From positions 1,633,249 to 1,697,248 of the forward strand of contig JACKNO010000001.1 of NCBI GenBank assembly GCA_024234815.1: 64,000 nt of DNA, given 5' to 3'. The position numbers and the translations under genes were made by a program. This document shows positions 51,930 to 60,800 of this stretch, piece after piece. Each line of letters begins with the position of its first letter. Position 1 is the first letter of the stretch. Under the pieces are notes generated by a model that was not told the origin of the DNA, did not search any database, and saw nothing but the letters and a program-made list of their open reading frames with translations. This DNA comes from Pseudomonadales bacterium (GTDB lineage Bacteria; Pseudomonadota; Gammaproteobacteria; Pseudomonadales; Halieaceae).

Positions 51930-52745
51930 TCACGTGGATAGTGGATTCAATTGCGCCCATTTCGATACCCCCTCGGCCCACCCCTGGGGCCCCGGCAACT
52001 GGCTGCGCATAACACCGTCGACTCTAGCCAGCGGCGGAAAATCATGTACCGGCGACCGGATCAGCAGCGCTGTCCTTGCCGCTTCCAGCATCCGGCAGTC
52101 ATTGGCGCTGTCACCGATGGCGATATCGTCCACGGGGCGGTCAGGCGTGAGCGCCTGATAACAATCGCGCAACCAGCGCAACGCTCTGCCCTTGTCACAG
52201 TCACCGCTCACGCTTAAAAAGCGGCCGCCCTTGACGACGCTTGCACCGGACTCACGCAGGTGTTCGATAAAGCGTAATTCTTCCTGGGGACCGCCAAACC
52301 ATTTGACCGGCTCACTGTACTCCCGACTATTGGCGCGAGTGGCCTGCACTGCTGACAGCCCGGTCATTTGCATGATTCCGTTTACACCGGCCCGGTGGAA
52401 GTACTCGAAACTCGACGGAAACTCCACCGCCAGTGCAGCCAGCAGTTCGAGCCAGCGGCTGCGCGACGGTGCCGTTTCCCATACCCAATAGCCATCGCGC
52501 AAAACAGTCGCTGCTGGCTGCACCGGGAAGTACCGTTGCGGAACAAATACAGCGGCACCATTTTCAACAATAAAGGGATGCCGGTTAGCCAGTTGCTCCC
52601 GCACCGCGAGGATTTCCGCGCGCGTCTTGCTGGAGACGAGTATCAGCGGGATATCCAGCTCCTCCAAGGCGTTTACTGCCGGTAGCGCCGCATCGAAACT
52701 GTAGCTGTAATGATCCAGCAGGGACCCGTCCAGGTCGCTGAACAC
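51930..52745 (-). CDS. HAD-family mannosyl/glucosyl-3-phosphoglycerate phosphatase
   Basis: 271 residues from GTG 52745. HAD motif I is FSDLDGSLLDHYSYS, motif II is LILVSSKTRAE, and later VDDIAIGDSANDCRMLEAA holds the acidic motif. The cap part fits the MPGP/YedP group. It removes phosphate from glucosyl-3-phosphoglycerate. The GTG lacks a ribosome binding site. A CTG at 52770-52772 that overlaps the upstream stop (seven bases after GGGAG) would add nine residues and is a serious alternative. It follows the kinase by 23 bp or overlaps it. Confidence 0.85.
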   Translation of the reverse strand: MFSDLDGSLLDHYSYSFDAALPAVNALEELDIPLILVSSKTRAEILAVREQLANRHPFIVENGAAVFVPQRYFPVQPAATVLRDGYWVWETAPSRSRWLELLAALAVEFPSSFEYFHRAGVNGIMQMTGLSAVQATRANSREYSEPVKWFGGPQEELRFIEHLRESGASVVKGGRFLSVSGDCDKGRALRWLRDCYQALTPDRPVDDIAIGDSANDCRMLEAARTALLIRSPVHDFPPLARVDGVMRSQLPGPQGWAEGVSKWAQLNPLST

Positions 52746-52768
52746 CAGCTTGCGTGCGGTCGGGTCAG

Positions 52769-53734
52769 TCAGGGGGCCACTCCCGCGCGGGCCCGGTACT
52801 GATAAGCCGAAACCTGGCGCTGTGCGTTGAGCGTATAGAGATGATGCACTTTCCCCGGGAGTTCCGCCAGGCAGGCCCGGGTGATGCGTTCGTAGTGCTG
52901 GGTAAACCTGCGCAGTGCGCTGTCATCCATCACTTTATTGGCCTGCCCGGGCGCAAGGGTGGCAGCCAGTTTGCGCTCCTGCTCCCGCCGCCACTCGAAC
53001 ACACAATCAAACGAGGGCGCCTGTAGCATGATCCACTGATCCACCAATGGGTAGAACAGTTGCATTTCAAGTCGCAGTTTTTCATTGCTGTACCTGCGCC
53101 ATGCCCCCGTGACGTCTTCATCGGCTTCCAGGGTATTGATCGGTTGCAGGATGCTGTCCGGCGATTGCGCTGTGGCACCCAGGCACCAGCCTTCCAGGAG
53201 CACTACCTGCACGGGTGCGGTAACACAATCCCAATCCGCCTTTGGCCGCCGATCATCGGTGGCTTTGTCGAAGCGCGGAATTTCCACAGCAGCCGTGCGC
53301 GTCGGATCAAGCAGTTGCTCCAGCGTGCGACGCAATAAAGCAATATCGTGTGTTCCCGGCACACCGCGCGTCGCAAACAAGGGGTGCACCGAGTGCGCCA
53401 ATGCCTGCCGTTCAGCGTGACCAAGGTAGAAGTCATCGAGTGACAGGGCAACGGCATGCAAGCCGAACTCCTGCGTCAATGAACAGCACAGGTAATCGGA
53501 GATCGTCGTCTTGCCCGAGCCCTGGCAGCCATTAAGCGCCAACAGCACCGGGCGATTTGCACCTTTTTGGTGCTCAGCGAGCAATTGTGCCAGCGGTGCG
53601 AACCAATGGAGGGCACTGCGAAGAAAATCGATATCCAACTGGTGCCGCTGGAGCAACGCACTCTGCCATGGCGGCACTGGGTCTGGCTCGATACGGGAGG
53701 TCACCTTGCTCCTGCTCTGCTTGGTTGCATTCAC
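52769..53734 (-). CDS. D-glycerate 3-kinase-like P-loop kinase
   Basis: 321 residues. Walker A is LLALNGCQGSGKTTISDYLC, followed by VALSLDDFYLGHAERQALA and VVLLEGWCLGA, the P-loop kinase arrangement of plant-type GLYK and yeast Tda10-like glycerate kinases. The C-terminus QEHERK-type motif is seen as REQERKLAATLAPGQANKVM. It would return glycerate set free by the phosphorylase to 3-phosphoglycerate. First gene of the operon; GTG start at 53734 with a weak ribosome binding site. Confidence 0.82.
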   Translation of the reverse strand: MNATKQSRSKVTSRIEPDPVPPWQSALLQRHQLDIDFLRSALHWFAPLAQLLAEHQKGANRPVLLALNGCQGSGKTTISDYLCCSLTQEFGLHAVALSLDDFYLGHAERQALAHSVHPLFATRGVPGTHDIALLRRTLEQLLDPTRTAAVEIPRFDKATDDRRPKADWDCVTAPVQVVLLEGWCLGATAQSPDSILQPINTLEADEDVTGAWRRYSNEKLRLEMQLFYPLVDQWIMLQAPSFDCVFEWRREQERKLAATLAPGQANKVMDDSALRRFTQHYERITRACLAELPGKVHHLYTLNAQRQVSAYQYRARAGVAP

Positions 53735-54175
53735 TTTACGTTTCCATCCTGCACTATCTGTTTGCAGAATTCATGCCAACAGGTCCAACACTGGGTGTTT
53801 ATGACATCTGGCGCCGGGTAATGACCGCACACCCAATAGCAGCCCGGTGGGAGATCACACAAATTGTCGATGCGATCGCCGCCACTGTCCGACTGATCGG
53901 GATTATAGACCAGCGCGTCATCCTGGGTTCTTTGTCGTCCTTCCCGTGGGAGTTGGGGTGGAGTTGGGGCCGCTGCGAGCGTTGCGGGGACACTTTCCGT
54001 ACGCGTTTGGTGTAGTTGTGCTCAGCACAGGACAGGATATTGTAAAATTTCAGGAGGATGTGCCGCTGTTGGGGCTGTTCAGGGATTTCCCTCTCCTATA
54101 TAGTTCGCGCAGAAAAAAATAAAAATAGAAATGAAAATTACAATTGAAACGTGTTTGGTATGTTTAGGGGAGTGT
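53735..54175. other. Intergenic region before IPTL-CTERM gene
   Basis: 441 bp between divergent genes. A plus-strand open frame across 53557-54015 has no ribosome binding site and unlikely composition. The part after 54010 is AT-rich and should contain the promoter of the gene at 54176. Confidence 0.4.
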
Positions 54176-54691
54176 GTGAAAAGTCATTTTATGAAGATCT
54201 TGTGTGCAGCTGTATTTGGCGGTTTTGTCGCCACGGCGGCAAATGCGCAGAGTTTAGTGGGCAGCTTTACTGTGAGTGATGGACCTGATTGGGGTACCAA
54301 TCCGCCTACATACTCCTGTCTTGAGGCCTGTGCCGAGGTATTCGGCGGCGCAGCAGGGGATTATTCCTGTTCGACTTCTGACTCGTCGATTGACCACCAG
54401 GCTTTTGTGGACGGATGGGGTGATAGCCAGTATTGCTCCACTCCAGTGGCAGAAACTTTTAAACTGAATGATCCATACGACTGTGGCTCCACCGGTTGTT
54501 CCTATTCCGCGTATGTGAACGACCATGGTGCGTGTGGCAGTTCCACAAACTATTGCTATGCGGCCGTTGCTCCGGTTCCAGCTGAGCCGGTTCCGGTAAT
54601 GGGTGGATGGGGTATAGCCATCCTGTCGCTATTGACCATGATCGGTGGAGCCTTTGGTCTGAGTTGGCAGAGGCTGTTCCGCAAAAAGTGA
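54176..54691 (+). CDS. IPTL-CTERM-type exported protein
   Basis: 171 residues from GTG 54176 (AGGGGA upstream); the ATG at 54191 is the alternative, and an ATG at 54131 lacks a ribosome binding site. Signal peptide (MKILCAAVFGGFVATAANA), then a Cys-rich domain with about ten Cys (YSCLEACAEVFGG, DYSCSTSDSS, QYCSTP, DCGSTGCSYSAYVNDHGACG). The C-terminus EPVPVMGGWGIAILSLLTMI followed by a basic LSWQRLFRKK is an IPTL-CTERM/exosortase-type signal. Surface or matrix protein by inference. Confidence 0.78.
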   Translation: MKSHFMKILCAAVFGGFVATAANAQSLVGSFTVSDGPDWGTNPPTYSCLEACAEVFGGAAGDYSCSTSDSSIDHQAFVDGWGDSQYCSTPVAETFKLNDPYDCGSTGCSYSAYVNDHGACGSSTNYCYAAVAPVPAEPVPVMGGWGIAILSLLTMIGGAFGLSWQRLFRKK

Positions 54692-55390
54692 CTGAGTTCT
54701 CGTAGCTCGCATAAGTAGAAGCGAGCAACTAGCGTAGTTCTTTCGATGCGCCCGGTGACTTAGTCATCGGGCGCTTTTCTATGTCTGGAAAAATAGCGCC
54801 ATTGATAGAAATATACGGAACACACGTACCATGCGCCGGATCCAGCTTATGCCTGACAAGACGGGGCGACTACAACGAGGGCCATGAGATTTATGGCTAC
54901 CGGATGTCCATTTGACGGAGTACTTACGCTGCGAAAGGAAAACCCGGTAAAACCCTGGCAGATTGGTCTGGGCAGTCGCGTCTCGCCAGATTGTTGGAGC
55001 GTTTCCCCGAACGAATCGTATTGTCCGTATTCGTGTTCATCAATGGATTCATCACCTTTGCCACACCACGCCAATGGCCAGTTGATGAATGCGGTTTATA
55101 TCGTCAACAACGTGACGCAAGCCGTCTCCCTCAGAACCGGTGGTTCAGGGCCCCGCTACAATCCATCGGCGAGCCATAACGGTACTGGTCGAAGAATCCC
55201 ACCTGGCTGTAATAGGTCCCATCGAACACGTTCTCCTGGTAGTTCAGCTGTGCCATGTGCCGGCGCGATGTCTTGGTTTTGTCATTCGGCCGTAACCCTC
55301 GTGTCACGATCAGCTGCGAGACTCCCGTTGTCCATCGTTTGCCAGCAAGCGATAGGGAGCCTACCAAAAACGTTAGAGAGGGAAATTCGC
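54692..55390. other. 699-bp intergenic stretch
   Basis: Contains the terminator at 54748-54778. Forward frames are open from 54884 but have poor coding character and no ribosome binding site. On the minus strand, 55131-55260 encodes AQLNYQENVFDGTYYSQVGF, then YRYGSPMDCSGALNHRF*, which resembles the end of a secreted or barrel protein with terminal Phe. It may be a remnant; no start is seen. Confidence 0.4.
54748..54778 (+). terminator. Rho-independent terminator
   Basis: GCGCCCG (54748-54754) pairs with CGGGCGC (54768-54774), extended by an inner TGAC/GTCA stem, followed by TTTT. It lies 56 bp after the IPTL-CTERM gene. Confidence 0.85.
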
Positions 55391-57715
55391 ATGCAGTTGA
55401 AATTAAACAGATCACGTACCCCCGGCGCACTCACAGGTTTGGCTGTTGTGTTGCTGGCCCTGTCGGCTACCGCGCCGCTGGCACATGCTCACGACAAGGG
55501 TAAGGGGCAGGGAAAAGCAACGAGTAAGGAGCTGTTCCAGTCAGTGGCGAGCTTTGATGTGATGGCAGGCAATGGCTCGTCGGTCGCGGAGATTGTTGAC
55601 GCGACACGCGATGGTAAACAGTTGATCTACACCGACAGCGGCAACGGTGAAATTGGTTTCGTGGATATTCAGCGGGCAGACCGGCCCCGGGCCCAGGGCG
55701 TGGTTGCAGTAGGCGGAGAACCCACCAGCCTCGCCATACTTGACTCGCTCGTGCTGGTTGCAGTGAATACCTCTGAGTCCTATATCGCACCGTCGGGAAA
55801 ACTGGTCGTGGTTGACCGCAGAACGCGCCAGATTGTGGCGGAGCACGCGCTGCCCGGCCAGCCGGATTCCATTGCAATAGCACCCGACCAGCGCCGCGCC
55901 GCCCTCATCATCGAGAATGAACGCGACGAGGATCTCAGCGACGGCCTGTTGCCGCAGTACCCCAGTGGCGCCCTGCTGATCGTAGACCTCAAGGGGGCTC
56001 CTTCGTCCTGGAGCATTGAAACCACCGACCTGTCGCAGGTTGCGGCCAACGCCACTGACGGTAGTGACCTCGAACCTGAGTTTGTCGATATTAACGCGAG
56101 AAACCAGGCGGTTGTGACCTTCCAGGAAAATAACCATATCGCCATTGTCGACTTGAAGCGTGGAAAAATCGTCAACGAATTTTCCGCAGGATCGGTTGAT
56201 TTGCACAATGTGGATACCAACGAGGAAGACCTGATCTCACTGGATTCCAGCATCACCCGCCGCCGCGAACCCGATGCCGTGGCCTGGATAGACAACGACT
56301 ACTTCGCCACCGCCAATGAGGGCGACTACGAAGATGCCGCCGGTGAAGAGGGTGGCAGCCGCGGTTTCACCGTGTTCAACACCAGCGGTGAGGTTGTGTA
56401 TGAATCGGCTGAAGCCTTTGAGCATCTGCTGGTATCGGCCGGTCACTATAACGAGAGCCGTTCAGAGAACAAGGGTGTGGAGCCTGAATCGGTTGAGTAC
56501 GGCAAGTTTGGCGGCGAGTCCCTGCTGTTTGTGGGCTCGGAACGCTCCAACGCGGTGGCTGTGTACACGGTGAAAAAAGGTAAGCCCGAATTATTGCAGG
56601 TGCTGCCCACCGGGATTGGCCCCGAGGGACTGAAAGCAATACCGAAGCGCGACCTGTTCATTGCCTCCACCGAAACCGACGTTGCCGACGCCGGTATTCC
56701 CACCATGATAAACATCTACGAGATAAAGAAAGGCCAGGACAAGGGGAACTCGAAGCACAAGCGCAATGGAAAAGGTGATGTGTCCGGCCCCACTTACCCG
56801 ATGATTGTGTCGGCCAACGACGAACAGGGCCTGCCCATTCCCTGGGTGGCGCTTTCCGGCATGGTGGGTGATCCCTGGGACGCGGACACCCTGTACGCGG
56901 TGAGCGACTCGTTTCTGGCGGAAGGCTTTATCTACACCATTGATGCCTCGCACACTCCGGCGTTGATCGTGGACCGCCTGCGGGTAAGCGGCGCCAGCAA
57001 CGGTCTTGATCTGGAGGGTGTGGCTGTTGGCCCCGACGGTAATTTCTGGGTAGGCTCCGAAGGCGCAGGCCCCGGTGGCCTGGAAAACCTGGTGCTGAAA
57101 GTGGATTCGACGTCCGGTGAAGTGCTGTCCGAGATTGCGCTCCCGGCGGGGTTGGTAGACCAGCGCCGCAGCAATGGCATTGAGGGTATTGCGGTAACCG
57201 GAAGCCCAGGCATGGAACAGGTGTACGTTGCCATCCAGCGCGCCTGGCCGAATGAGGGTGATACCGACAAGGTGAACACCAAGCTGGGCCGCTACGATGT
57301 GGCCACAGGTGACTGGGGCTTTGTGCACTACCCGCTGGAAGCCGAGGGCAACGGCGACTGGATAGGTTTGTCGGAACTCACGCTGTTGCCCGATGGCAAC
57401 TTTGCCGTGATCGAGCGGGACAAGGGCTGGGGCCCGAGCACCGGTCCGGTAGCGGAACTCAAATCGGTATTTGCGGTGGATTTGGCCAGCGCTGAATTTC
57501 GCGCCTATGACGATAGCGCCGGGCTGGTAACCATCGACAAGTCGCTGCTTATGGATCTCTTGCCTGAAATGAAGGCCAACAGCATCTGGACAGCCGAGAA
57601 GCTCGAAGGCTTTGCCATTGCACGCGACAACAAGGTGTATGCGGTAACCGATAACGATGGCGTCGACGACGCCACCGGCGAAACCCTGTTCCTGCGTCTT
57701 GGCGAACTGGATTGA
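55391..57715 (+). CDS. Secreted phytase-like esterase with beta-propeller region
   Basis: 774 residues from the ATG at 55391 (GAGAGGGA upstream). A longer in-frame ATG at 54884 adds a non-conserved leader before the signal peptide and was rejected. Signal peptide ends AHAHD. Residues about 30-420 contain repeated beta-propeller-like blades with FVDIQRA, LVVVDRRTRQIVAE, LLIVDLKGA, IAIVDLKRGKIVNEF and a PEGLKAIPKRDLFIA repeat. The second part (about 470-774) matches esterase-like activity of phytase (GFIYTIDASHTPALIVDRLR, LDLEGVAVGPDGNFWVGSEG, SNGIEGIAVTG). Likely extracellular phosphate-ester or polyphosphate handling; the substrate is not proven. Confidence 0.82.
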   Translation: MQLKLNRSRTPGALTGLAVVLLALSATAPLAHAHDKGKGQGKATSKELFQSVASFDVMAGNGSSVAEIVDATRDGKQLIYTDSGNGEIGFVDIQRADRPRAQGVVAVGGEPTSLAILDSLVLVAVNTSESYIAPSGKLVVVDRRTRQIVAEHALPGQPDSIAIAPDQRRAALIIENERDEDLSDGLLPQYPSGALLIVDLKGAPSSWSIETTDLSQVAANATDGSDLEPEFVDINARNQAVVTFQENNHIAIVDLKRGKIVNEFSAGSVDLHNVDTNEEDLISLDSSITRRREPDAVAWIDNDYFATANEGDYEDAAGEEGGSRGFTVFNTSGEVVYESAEAFEHLLVSAGHYNESRSENKGVEPESVEYGKFGGESLLFVGSERSNAVAVYTVKKGKPELLQVLPTGIGPEGLKAIPKRDLFIASTETDVADAGIPTMINIYEIKKGQDKGNSKHKRNGKGDVSGPTYPMIVSANDEQGLPIPWVALSGMVGDPWDADTLYAVSDSFLAEGFIYTIDASHTPALIVDRLRVSGASNGLDLEGVAVGPDGNFWVGSEGAGPGGLENLVLKVDSTSGEVLSEIALPAGLVDQRRSNGIEGIAVTGSPGMEQVYVAIQRAWPNEGDTDKVNTKLGRYDVATGDWGFVHYPLEAEGNGDWIGLSELTLLPDGNFAVIERDKGWGPSTGPVAELKSVFAVDLASAEFRAYDDSAGLVTIDKSLLMDLLPEMKANSIWTAEKLEGFAIARDNKVYAVTDNDGVDDATGETLFLRLGELD

Positions 57716-57750
57716 GCTTGCGGGCGCAGTAAACACCTGATCTCCCCGGC

Positions 57751-57770
57751 GCGTCGGTGAAGGCCGACGC
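57751..57770. other. Hairpin after phytase-like gene
   Basis: GCGTCGG and CCGACGC pair over TGAAGG, 36 bp after the stop. It works together with the hairpin at 57782. Confidence 0.5.
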
Positions 57771-57781
57771 CCAAACTGTAG

Positions 57782-57807
57782 CGGCAGAATCCCATGGGGT
57801 TTTGCCG
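57782..57807. terminator. Terminator-like hairpin between convergent genes
   Basis: CGGCAGAAT-type arm (57782 onward) pairs with its complement through 57807, with two G-U pairs and a four-base loop CATG. A pyrimidine-rich but not pure T tract follows on the plus strand. Convergent genes on both sides would benefit. Confidence 0.5.
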
Positions 57808-57976
57808 TTGCCTTCTTTCCTTCCTTCCGTTCCGCCTTGGGCTCCCCAGTAACAACTGCGGTTCAGTCTGCCTGGCATGCCGGATCTTTCCGCTTTAGGG
57901 TGAAGGCATTGATACCGTGGCGGGCTTGTCAATACGCGAATCTTTCCCAGGCCCATATTTGGGTCGGCCGGCGCTG

Positions 57977-59056
57977 TTATACAGATAACGAATGCGGTGA
58001 CCGTCTCGCGGCTTCGCGCCAGCGCGTGGGCGTGGTCCCCGACCACCGGCGAAACGCGTGCGTGAACGCGCTGGGGTCAGCGTAGTGAAGGCTTTGTGCG
58101 ATGGCGATGATCGGCATGGCGGTATCGGCCAGGAGTTGGCGTGACACTTCAAAGCGGATCTCGTCACTCAGCACCTTGAACGCGACTCCAAAGCGTTGCA
58201 GATGGCGGCCCAGAGTGCGCCGGTGCATGCCCAGCTCGGCGGCAACCGACTGCATCGAACATGTACCTGCCAATAGCTGTCTGCGCACGACACGCCGCAC
58301 CCTGGCGACCAGATCTCCCGTTTTGCTGGCTACCAGCGCGCGGGCCTTCGCTTCTAGGATGCGCGATCGTACAGGGTCGGCTGTGGCTAATGGCGCATCT
58401 AACCAGGCGCGCTCGAACACCACCGCGGACTGCTCTACATCGAAGCGCAAGGGTGCCTTTAAGATTCCGGCGTAGGCTTGTAGGTCGGCTGGCGGGCTGC
58501 GCGCAAGCAGGATTTCCTGCGGTCGCCACTTGCGGCCGCACAGTGTGCGCAACACATTGCACGATGCGGCCACGACGTTGTCGCCGAGTACCTCGGCCCG
58601 TTCGACGCCTGGTTCGTAGACTGTATAAGAGAAACGGGCAGACTGCCTGGTTTCGGACAGCGTCAGCAGCCCGCCACTGTCGGTGAGGGGCATGAACCGG
58701 CACATTAATTGCAGCGCGCTGCGCACATCTGCGGCAGACTTCATTAATTCGCCAACAATGCCGAATGCCTCCAATGGAGTTGCATCGCCTATCAGCAGGC
58801 CCAGGTGCGGGCATCCCGTACGGTCTGCGCAAAGGCCCAGCAGGCGAGTGCCTTCCCTGAAGGGAATCAGGTTGTCGGGATGATCGAACAGACCTATTGG
58901 CAACCCGGATTCAATCAGCAAGCTGTCCAGGTCCACCTGGAATTTTTCCAGTAGCGGCACCAGCGCTATTGTCGAGGCGACGCGGTCATAACCAGCCGGC
59001 ACGATACCTTTAGCGCGCAGGATCGGTGGCGGTAACCTGGTCCGAAGTTTTGACAT
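57977..59056 (-). CDS. AraC-family transcriptional regulator
   Basis: 359 residues from ATG 59056, with AGGTG six bases upstream; GTG 59065 is possible. The N-domain (TIALVPLLEKFQVDLDSLLI, SGLPIGLFDHPDNLIPFREG) is the Arabinose_bd type. The C-terminal HTH domain includes MQSVAAELGMHRRTLGRHLQ and ADPSAFTHAFRRWSGTTPTR, the standard AraC signature. It is divergent from the DUF1254 gene at 59274, which it may control. Confidence 0.9.
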   Translation of the reverse strand: MSKLRTRLPPPILRAKGIVPAGYDRVASTIALVPLLEKFQVDLDSLLIESGLPIGLFDHPDNLIPFREGTRLLGLCADRTGCPHLGLLIGDATPLEAFGIVGELMKSAADVRSALQLMCRFMPLTDSGGLLTLSETRQSARFSYTVYEPGVERAEVLGDNVVAASCNVLRTLCGRKWRPQEILLARSPPADLQAYAGILKAPLRFDVEQSAVVFERAWLDAPLATADPVRSRILEAKARALVASKTGDLVARVRRVVRRQLLAGTCSMQSVAAELGMHRRTLGRHLQRFGVAFKVLSDEIRFEVSRQLLADTAMPIIAIAQSLHYADPSAFTHAFRRWSGTTPTRWREAARRSPHSLSV

Positions 59057-59273
59057 CCGAAGCACCTGTATTTTCAGTGAGGGCCGCAGCCAGGCAGTCC
59101 CGATCTACGCAATGTGTCACAAATAAACAAGTGAGCTCAATAGCCTGCGTAGTTTAATAGCCGATGTTGCTGGCAGTGAAGGCCGAAGCAGGGCGGCTTG
59201 CAACAAGCATCAGCCTGGCAATCGACATTGAATGCGTCACCAGCGGGATCATTGATCAAAAAGGGAGTCGACC

Positions 59274-60800
59274 ATGCAAACCCCTCCGAAAACCAGGACC
59301 ATGCTCGCCGCCGCGTTTGTCTTTTCATTGGCGGCAAATTTCGCAGCAGCGCAGGGTGCGCCGAAAATGAAGATGGCCACGCCGATACCGGCGGACATCA
59401 CCACCCCGGATACGGTGGAAACGCGCATCGGCACCCTGACGTTCAACGACGGATTCCCGACCAACGAGACGGTGCAGAAAGTCTATGACAATCTCGCCTT
59501 CCAGCGCGGCGTGGATGTCTTCCTCAACGCGACGCCGGGCGGCTCGACCGAAGGCTTGCGCCAGGGGCTGGCCAGCATTGGCGTGGACAACAACCAGACG
59601 GTGGCGCTGTTCGAAGAGCTGATGGATTCCAGGTCGCTCTTCCTCACAGCCAATACCGAAAGCATCTACAGCGTCATGTGGGTGGACGTGAAGGATGGTC
59701 CAGTTGTGCTAGAGACGCCGCCGGATGTGCTCGGCATCATCGACGACCACTGGTTCCAGTATGTGGCGGATTTCGGACGGATTGGCCCCGACAAGGGGCA
59801 GGGTGGAAAATACCTGTTGCTCCCGCCTGGCTATAAGGGCGAAGTACCGGAAGGCTATTTCGTTTACCGTACCAAGACCTACGGCAACCTGGTGTTCTGG
59901 CGTGGTTTCATCAAGGACGGCAGCACCAAATCGGCGGTGGAAGCCACCAGGAAGCATGCCAGGATCTATAGCTTGAAGGATGCCGGCGACCCACCGCCGA
60001 TGAAGTTCATCAACGCCTCCGGCAAGCACTTCAACACCATCGGCGCCAATACTTACAAGTTCTTCGAGGATATCAACAACATCGTCCAGTATGAGCCCAA
60101 CGACGCCTTCAGCGCGGCGATCCTGGGTCAGCTCGCCGCGCTGGGCATCGAAAAGGGCAAGAAATTTAACCCTGATGCGCGAATGAAGAAGATCCTCACA
60201 GAAGCTGCGGCGGTCGGCAATGCCACTGCGCGAGCCCTGGTGTTCAAGTACCCCGACAAAGACGTTTCTTACTATCCGGGCAGCGCCTGGTTCCAGGGCT
60301 TCGTCGGCGGCGACTACAAGTTCCAGTCTCAGCCGGGCGTAAACAATACCGATGCCATGGTCCATTTCCTCTACTACGCCACCGGCGTCACTCCGGCGAT
60401 GGCATTGAAGTTGATTGACAAGGGCTCGCAATACGCGATCGCAGTAATCGATTCCCAGGGCAAGCCACTCGATGGCAGCAAGACCTACAAGGTGCACCTG
60501 CCGCCCAATATCCCGGCGAAGGATTTCTGGTCGTTCGTGGTCTACGATAACCAGACCCGCTCCATGCTGCAGACCGACCAACGTTTTCCGAGTATCGGCA
60601 CCGAAAAGAAGGGAGTCGTGTCGAACGCTGACGGTTCGGTTGATGTCTGGTTCGGGCCGACTGCACCCAAGGGCCATGAGTCCAACTGGGTGCAGACGGT
60701 ACCCGGCAAAGGCTGGAGCGTAGCACTGCGGCTGTACGGGCCGGAAGAGGCCTGGTTCAACAAGACGTGGCGGCCGGGCGAGATCGAGATGGTTAAATGA
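59274..60800 (+). CDS. Exported DUF1254/DUF1214 protein
   Basis: 508 residues with a signal peptide (MLAAAFVFSLAANFAAA-QGA). The first part (LTFNDGFPTNETVQKVYDNL, FQRGVDVFLNATPGG, LTANTESIYSVMWVDVKDGP) is the DUF1254 domain. The last third (LDGSKTYKVHLPPNIPAKDF, FWSFVVYDNQTRSMLQTDQR) is DUF1214. Both are found together in a large uncharacterised family of periplasmic proteins. GGGAG ribosome binding site. The stop overlaps the start of the hydrolase (ATGA), so the two are coupled. Confidence 0.9.
   Translation: MQTPPKTRTMLAAAFVFSLAANFAAAQGAPKMKMATPIPADITTPDTVETRIGTLTFNDGFPTNETVQKVYDNLAFQRGVDVFLNATPGGSTEGLRQGLASIGVDNNQTVALFEELMDSRSLFLTANTESIYSVMWVDVKDGPVVLETPPDVLGIIDDHWFQYVADFGRIGPDKGQGGKYLLLPPGYKGEVPEGYFVYRTKTYGNLVFWRGFIKDGSTKSAVEATRKHARIYSLKDAGDPPPMKFINASGKHFNTIGANTYKFFEDINNIVQYEPNDAFSAAILGQLAALGIEKGKKFNPDARMKKILTEAAAVGNATARALVFKYPDKDVSYYPGSAWFQGFVGGDYKFQSQPGVNNTDAMVHFLYYATGVTPAMALKLIDKGSQYAIAVIDSQGKPLDGSKTYKVHLPPNIPAKDFWSFVVYDNQTRSMLQTDQRFPSIGTEKKGVVSNADGSVDVWFGPTAPKGHESNWVQTVPGKGWSVALRLYGPEEAWFNKTWRPGEIEMVK

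Noticed and set aside
53557..54015. 152-codon plus-strand gene between the kinase and the IPTL-CTERM gene
   Set aside because: No ribosome binding site, half antisense to the kinase, odd composition.
54884..55390. N-terminal extension of the phytase-like protein
   Set aside because: It would place 169 residues before an excellent signal peptide, and the ATG at 55391 has its own ribosome binding site.
59101..59130. A further AraC element before the regulator at 59056
   Set aside because: TGTCACAAAT-like text matches only about 12 of 20 bases, no better than expected in AT-rich DNA.
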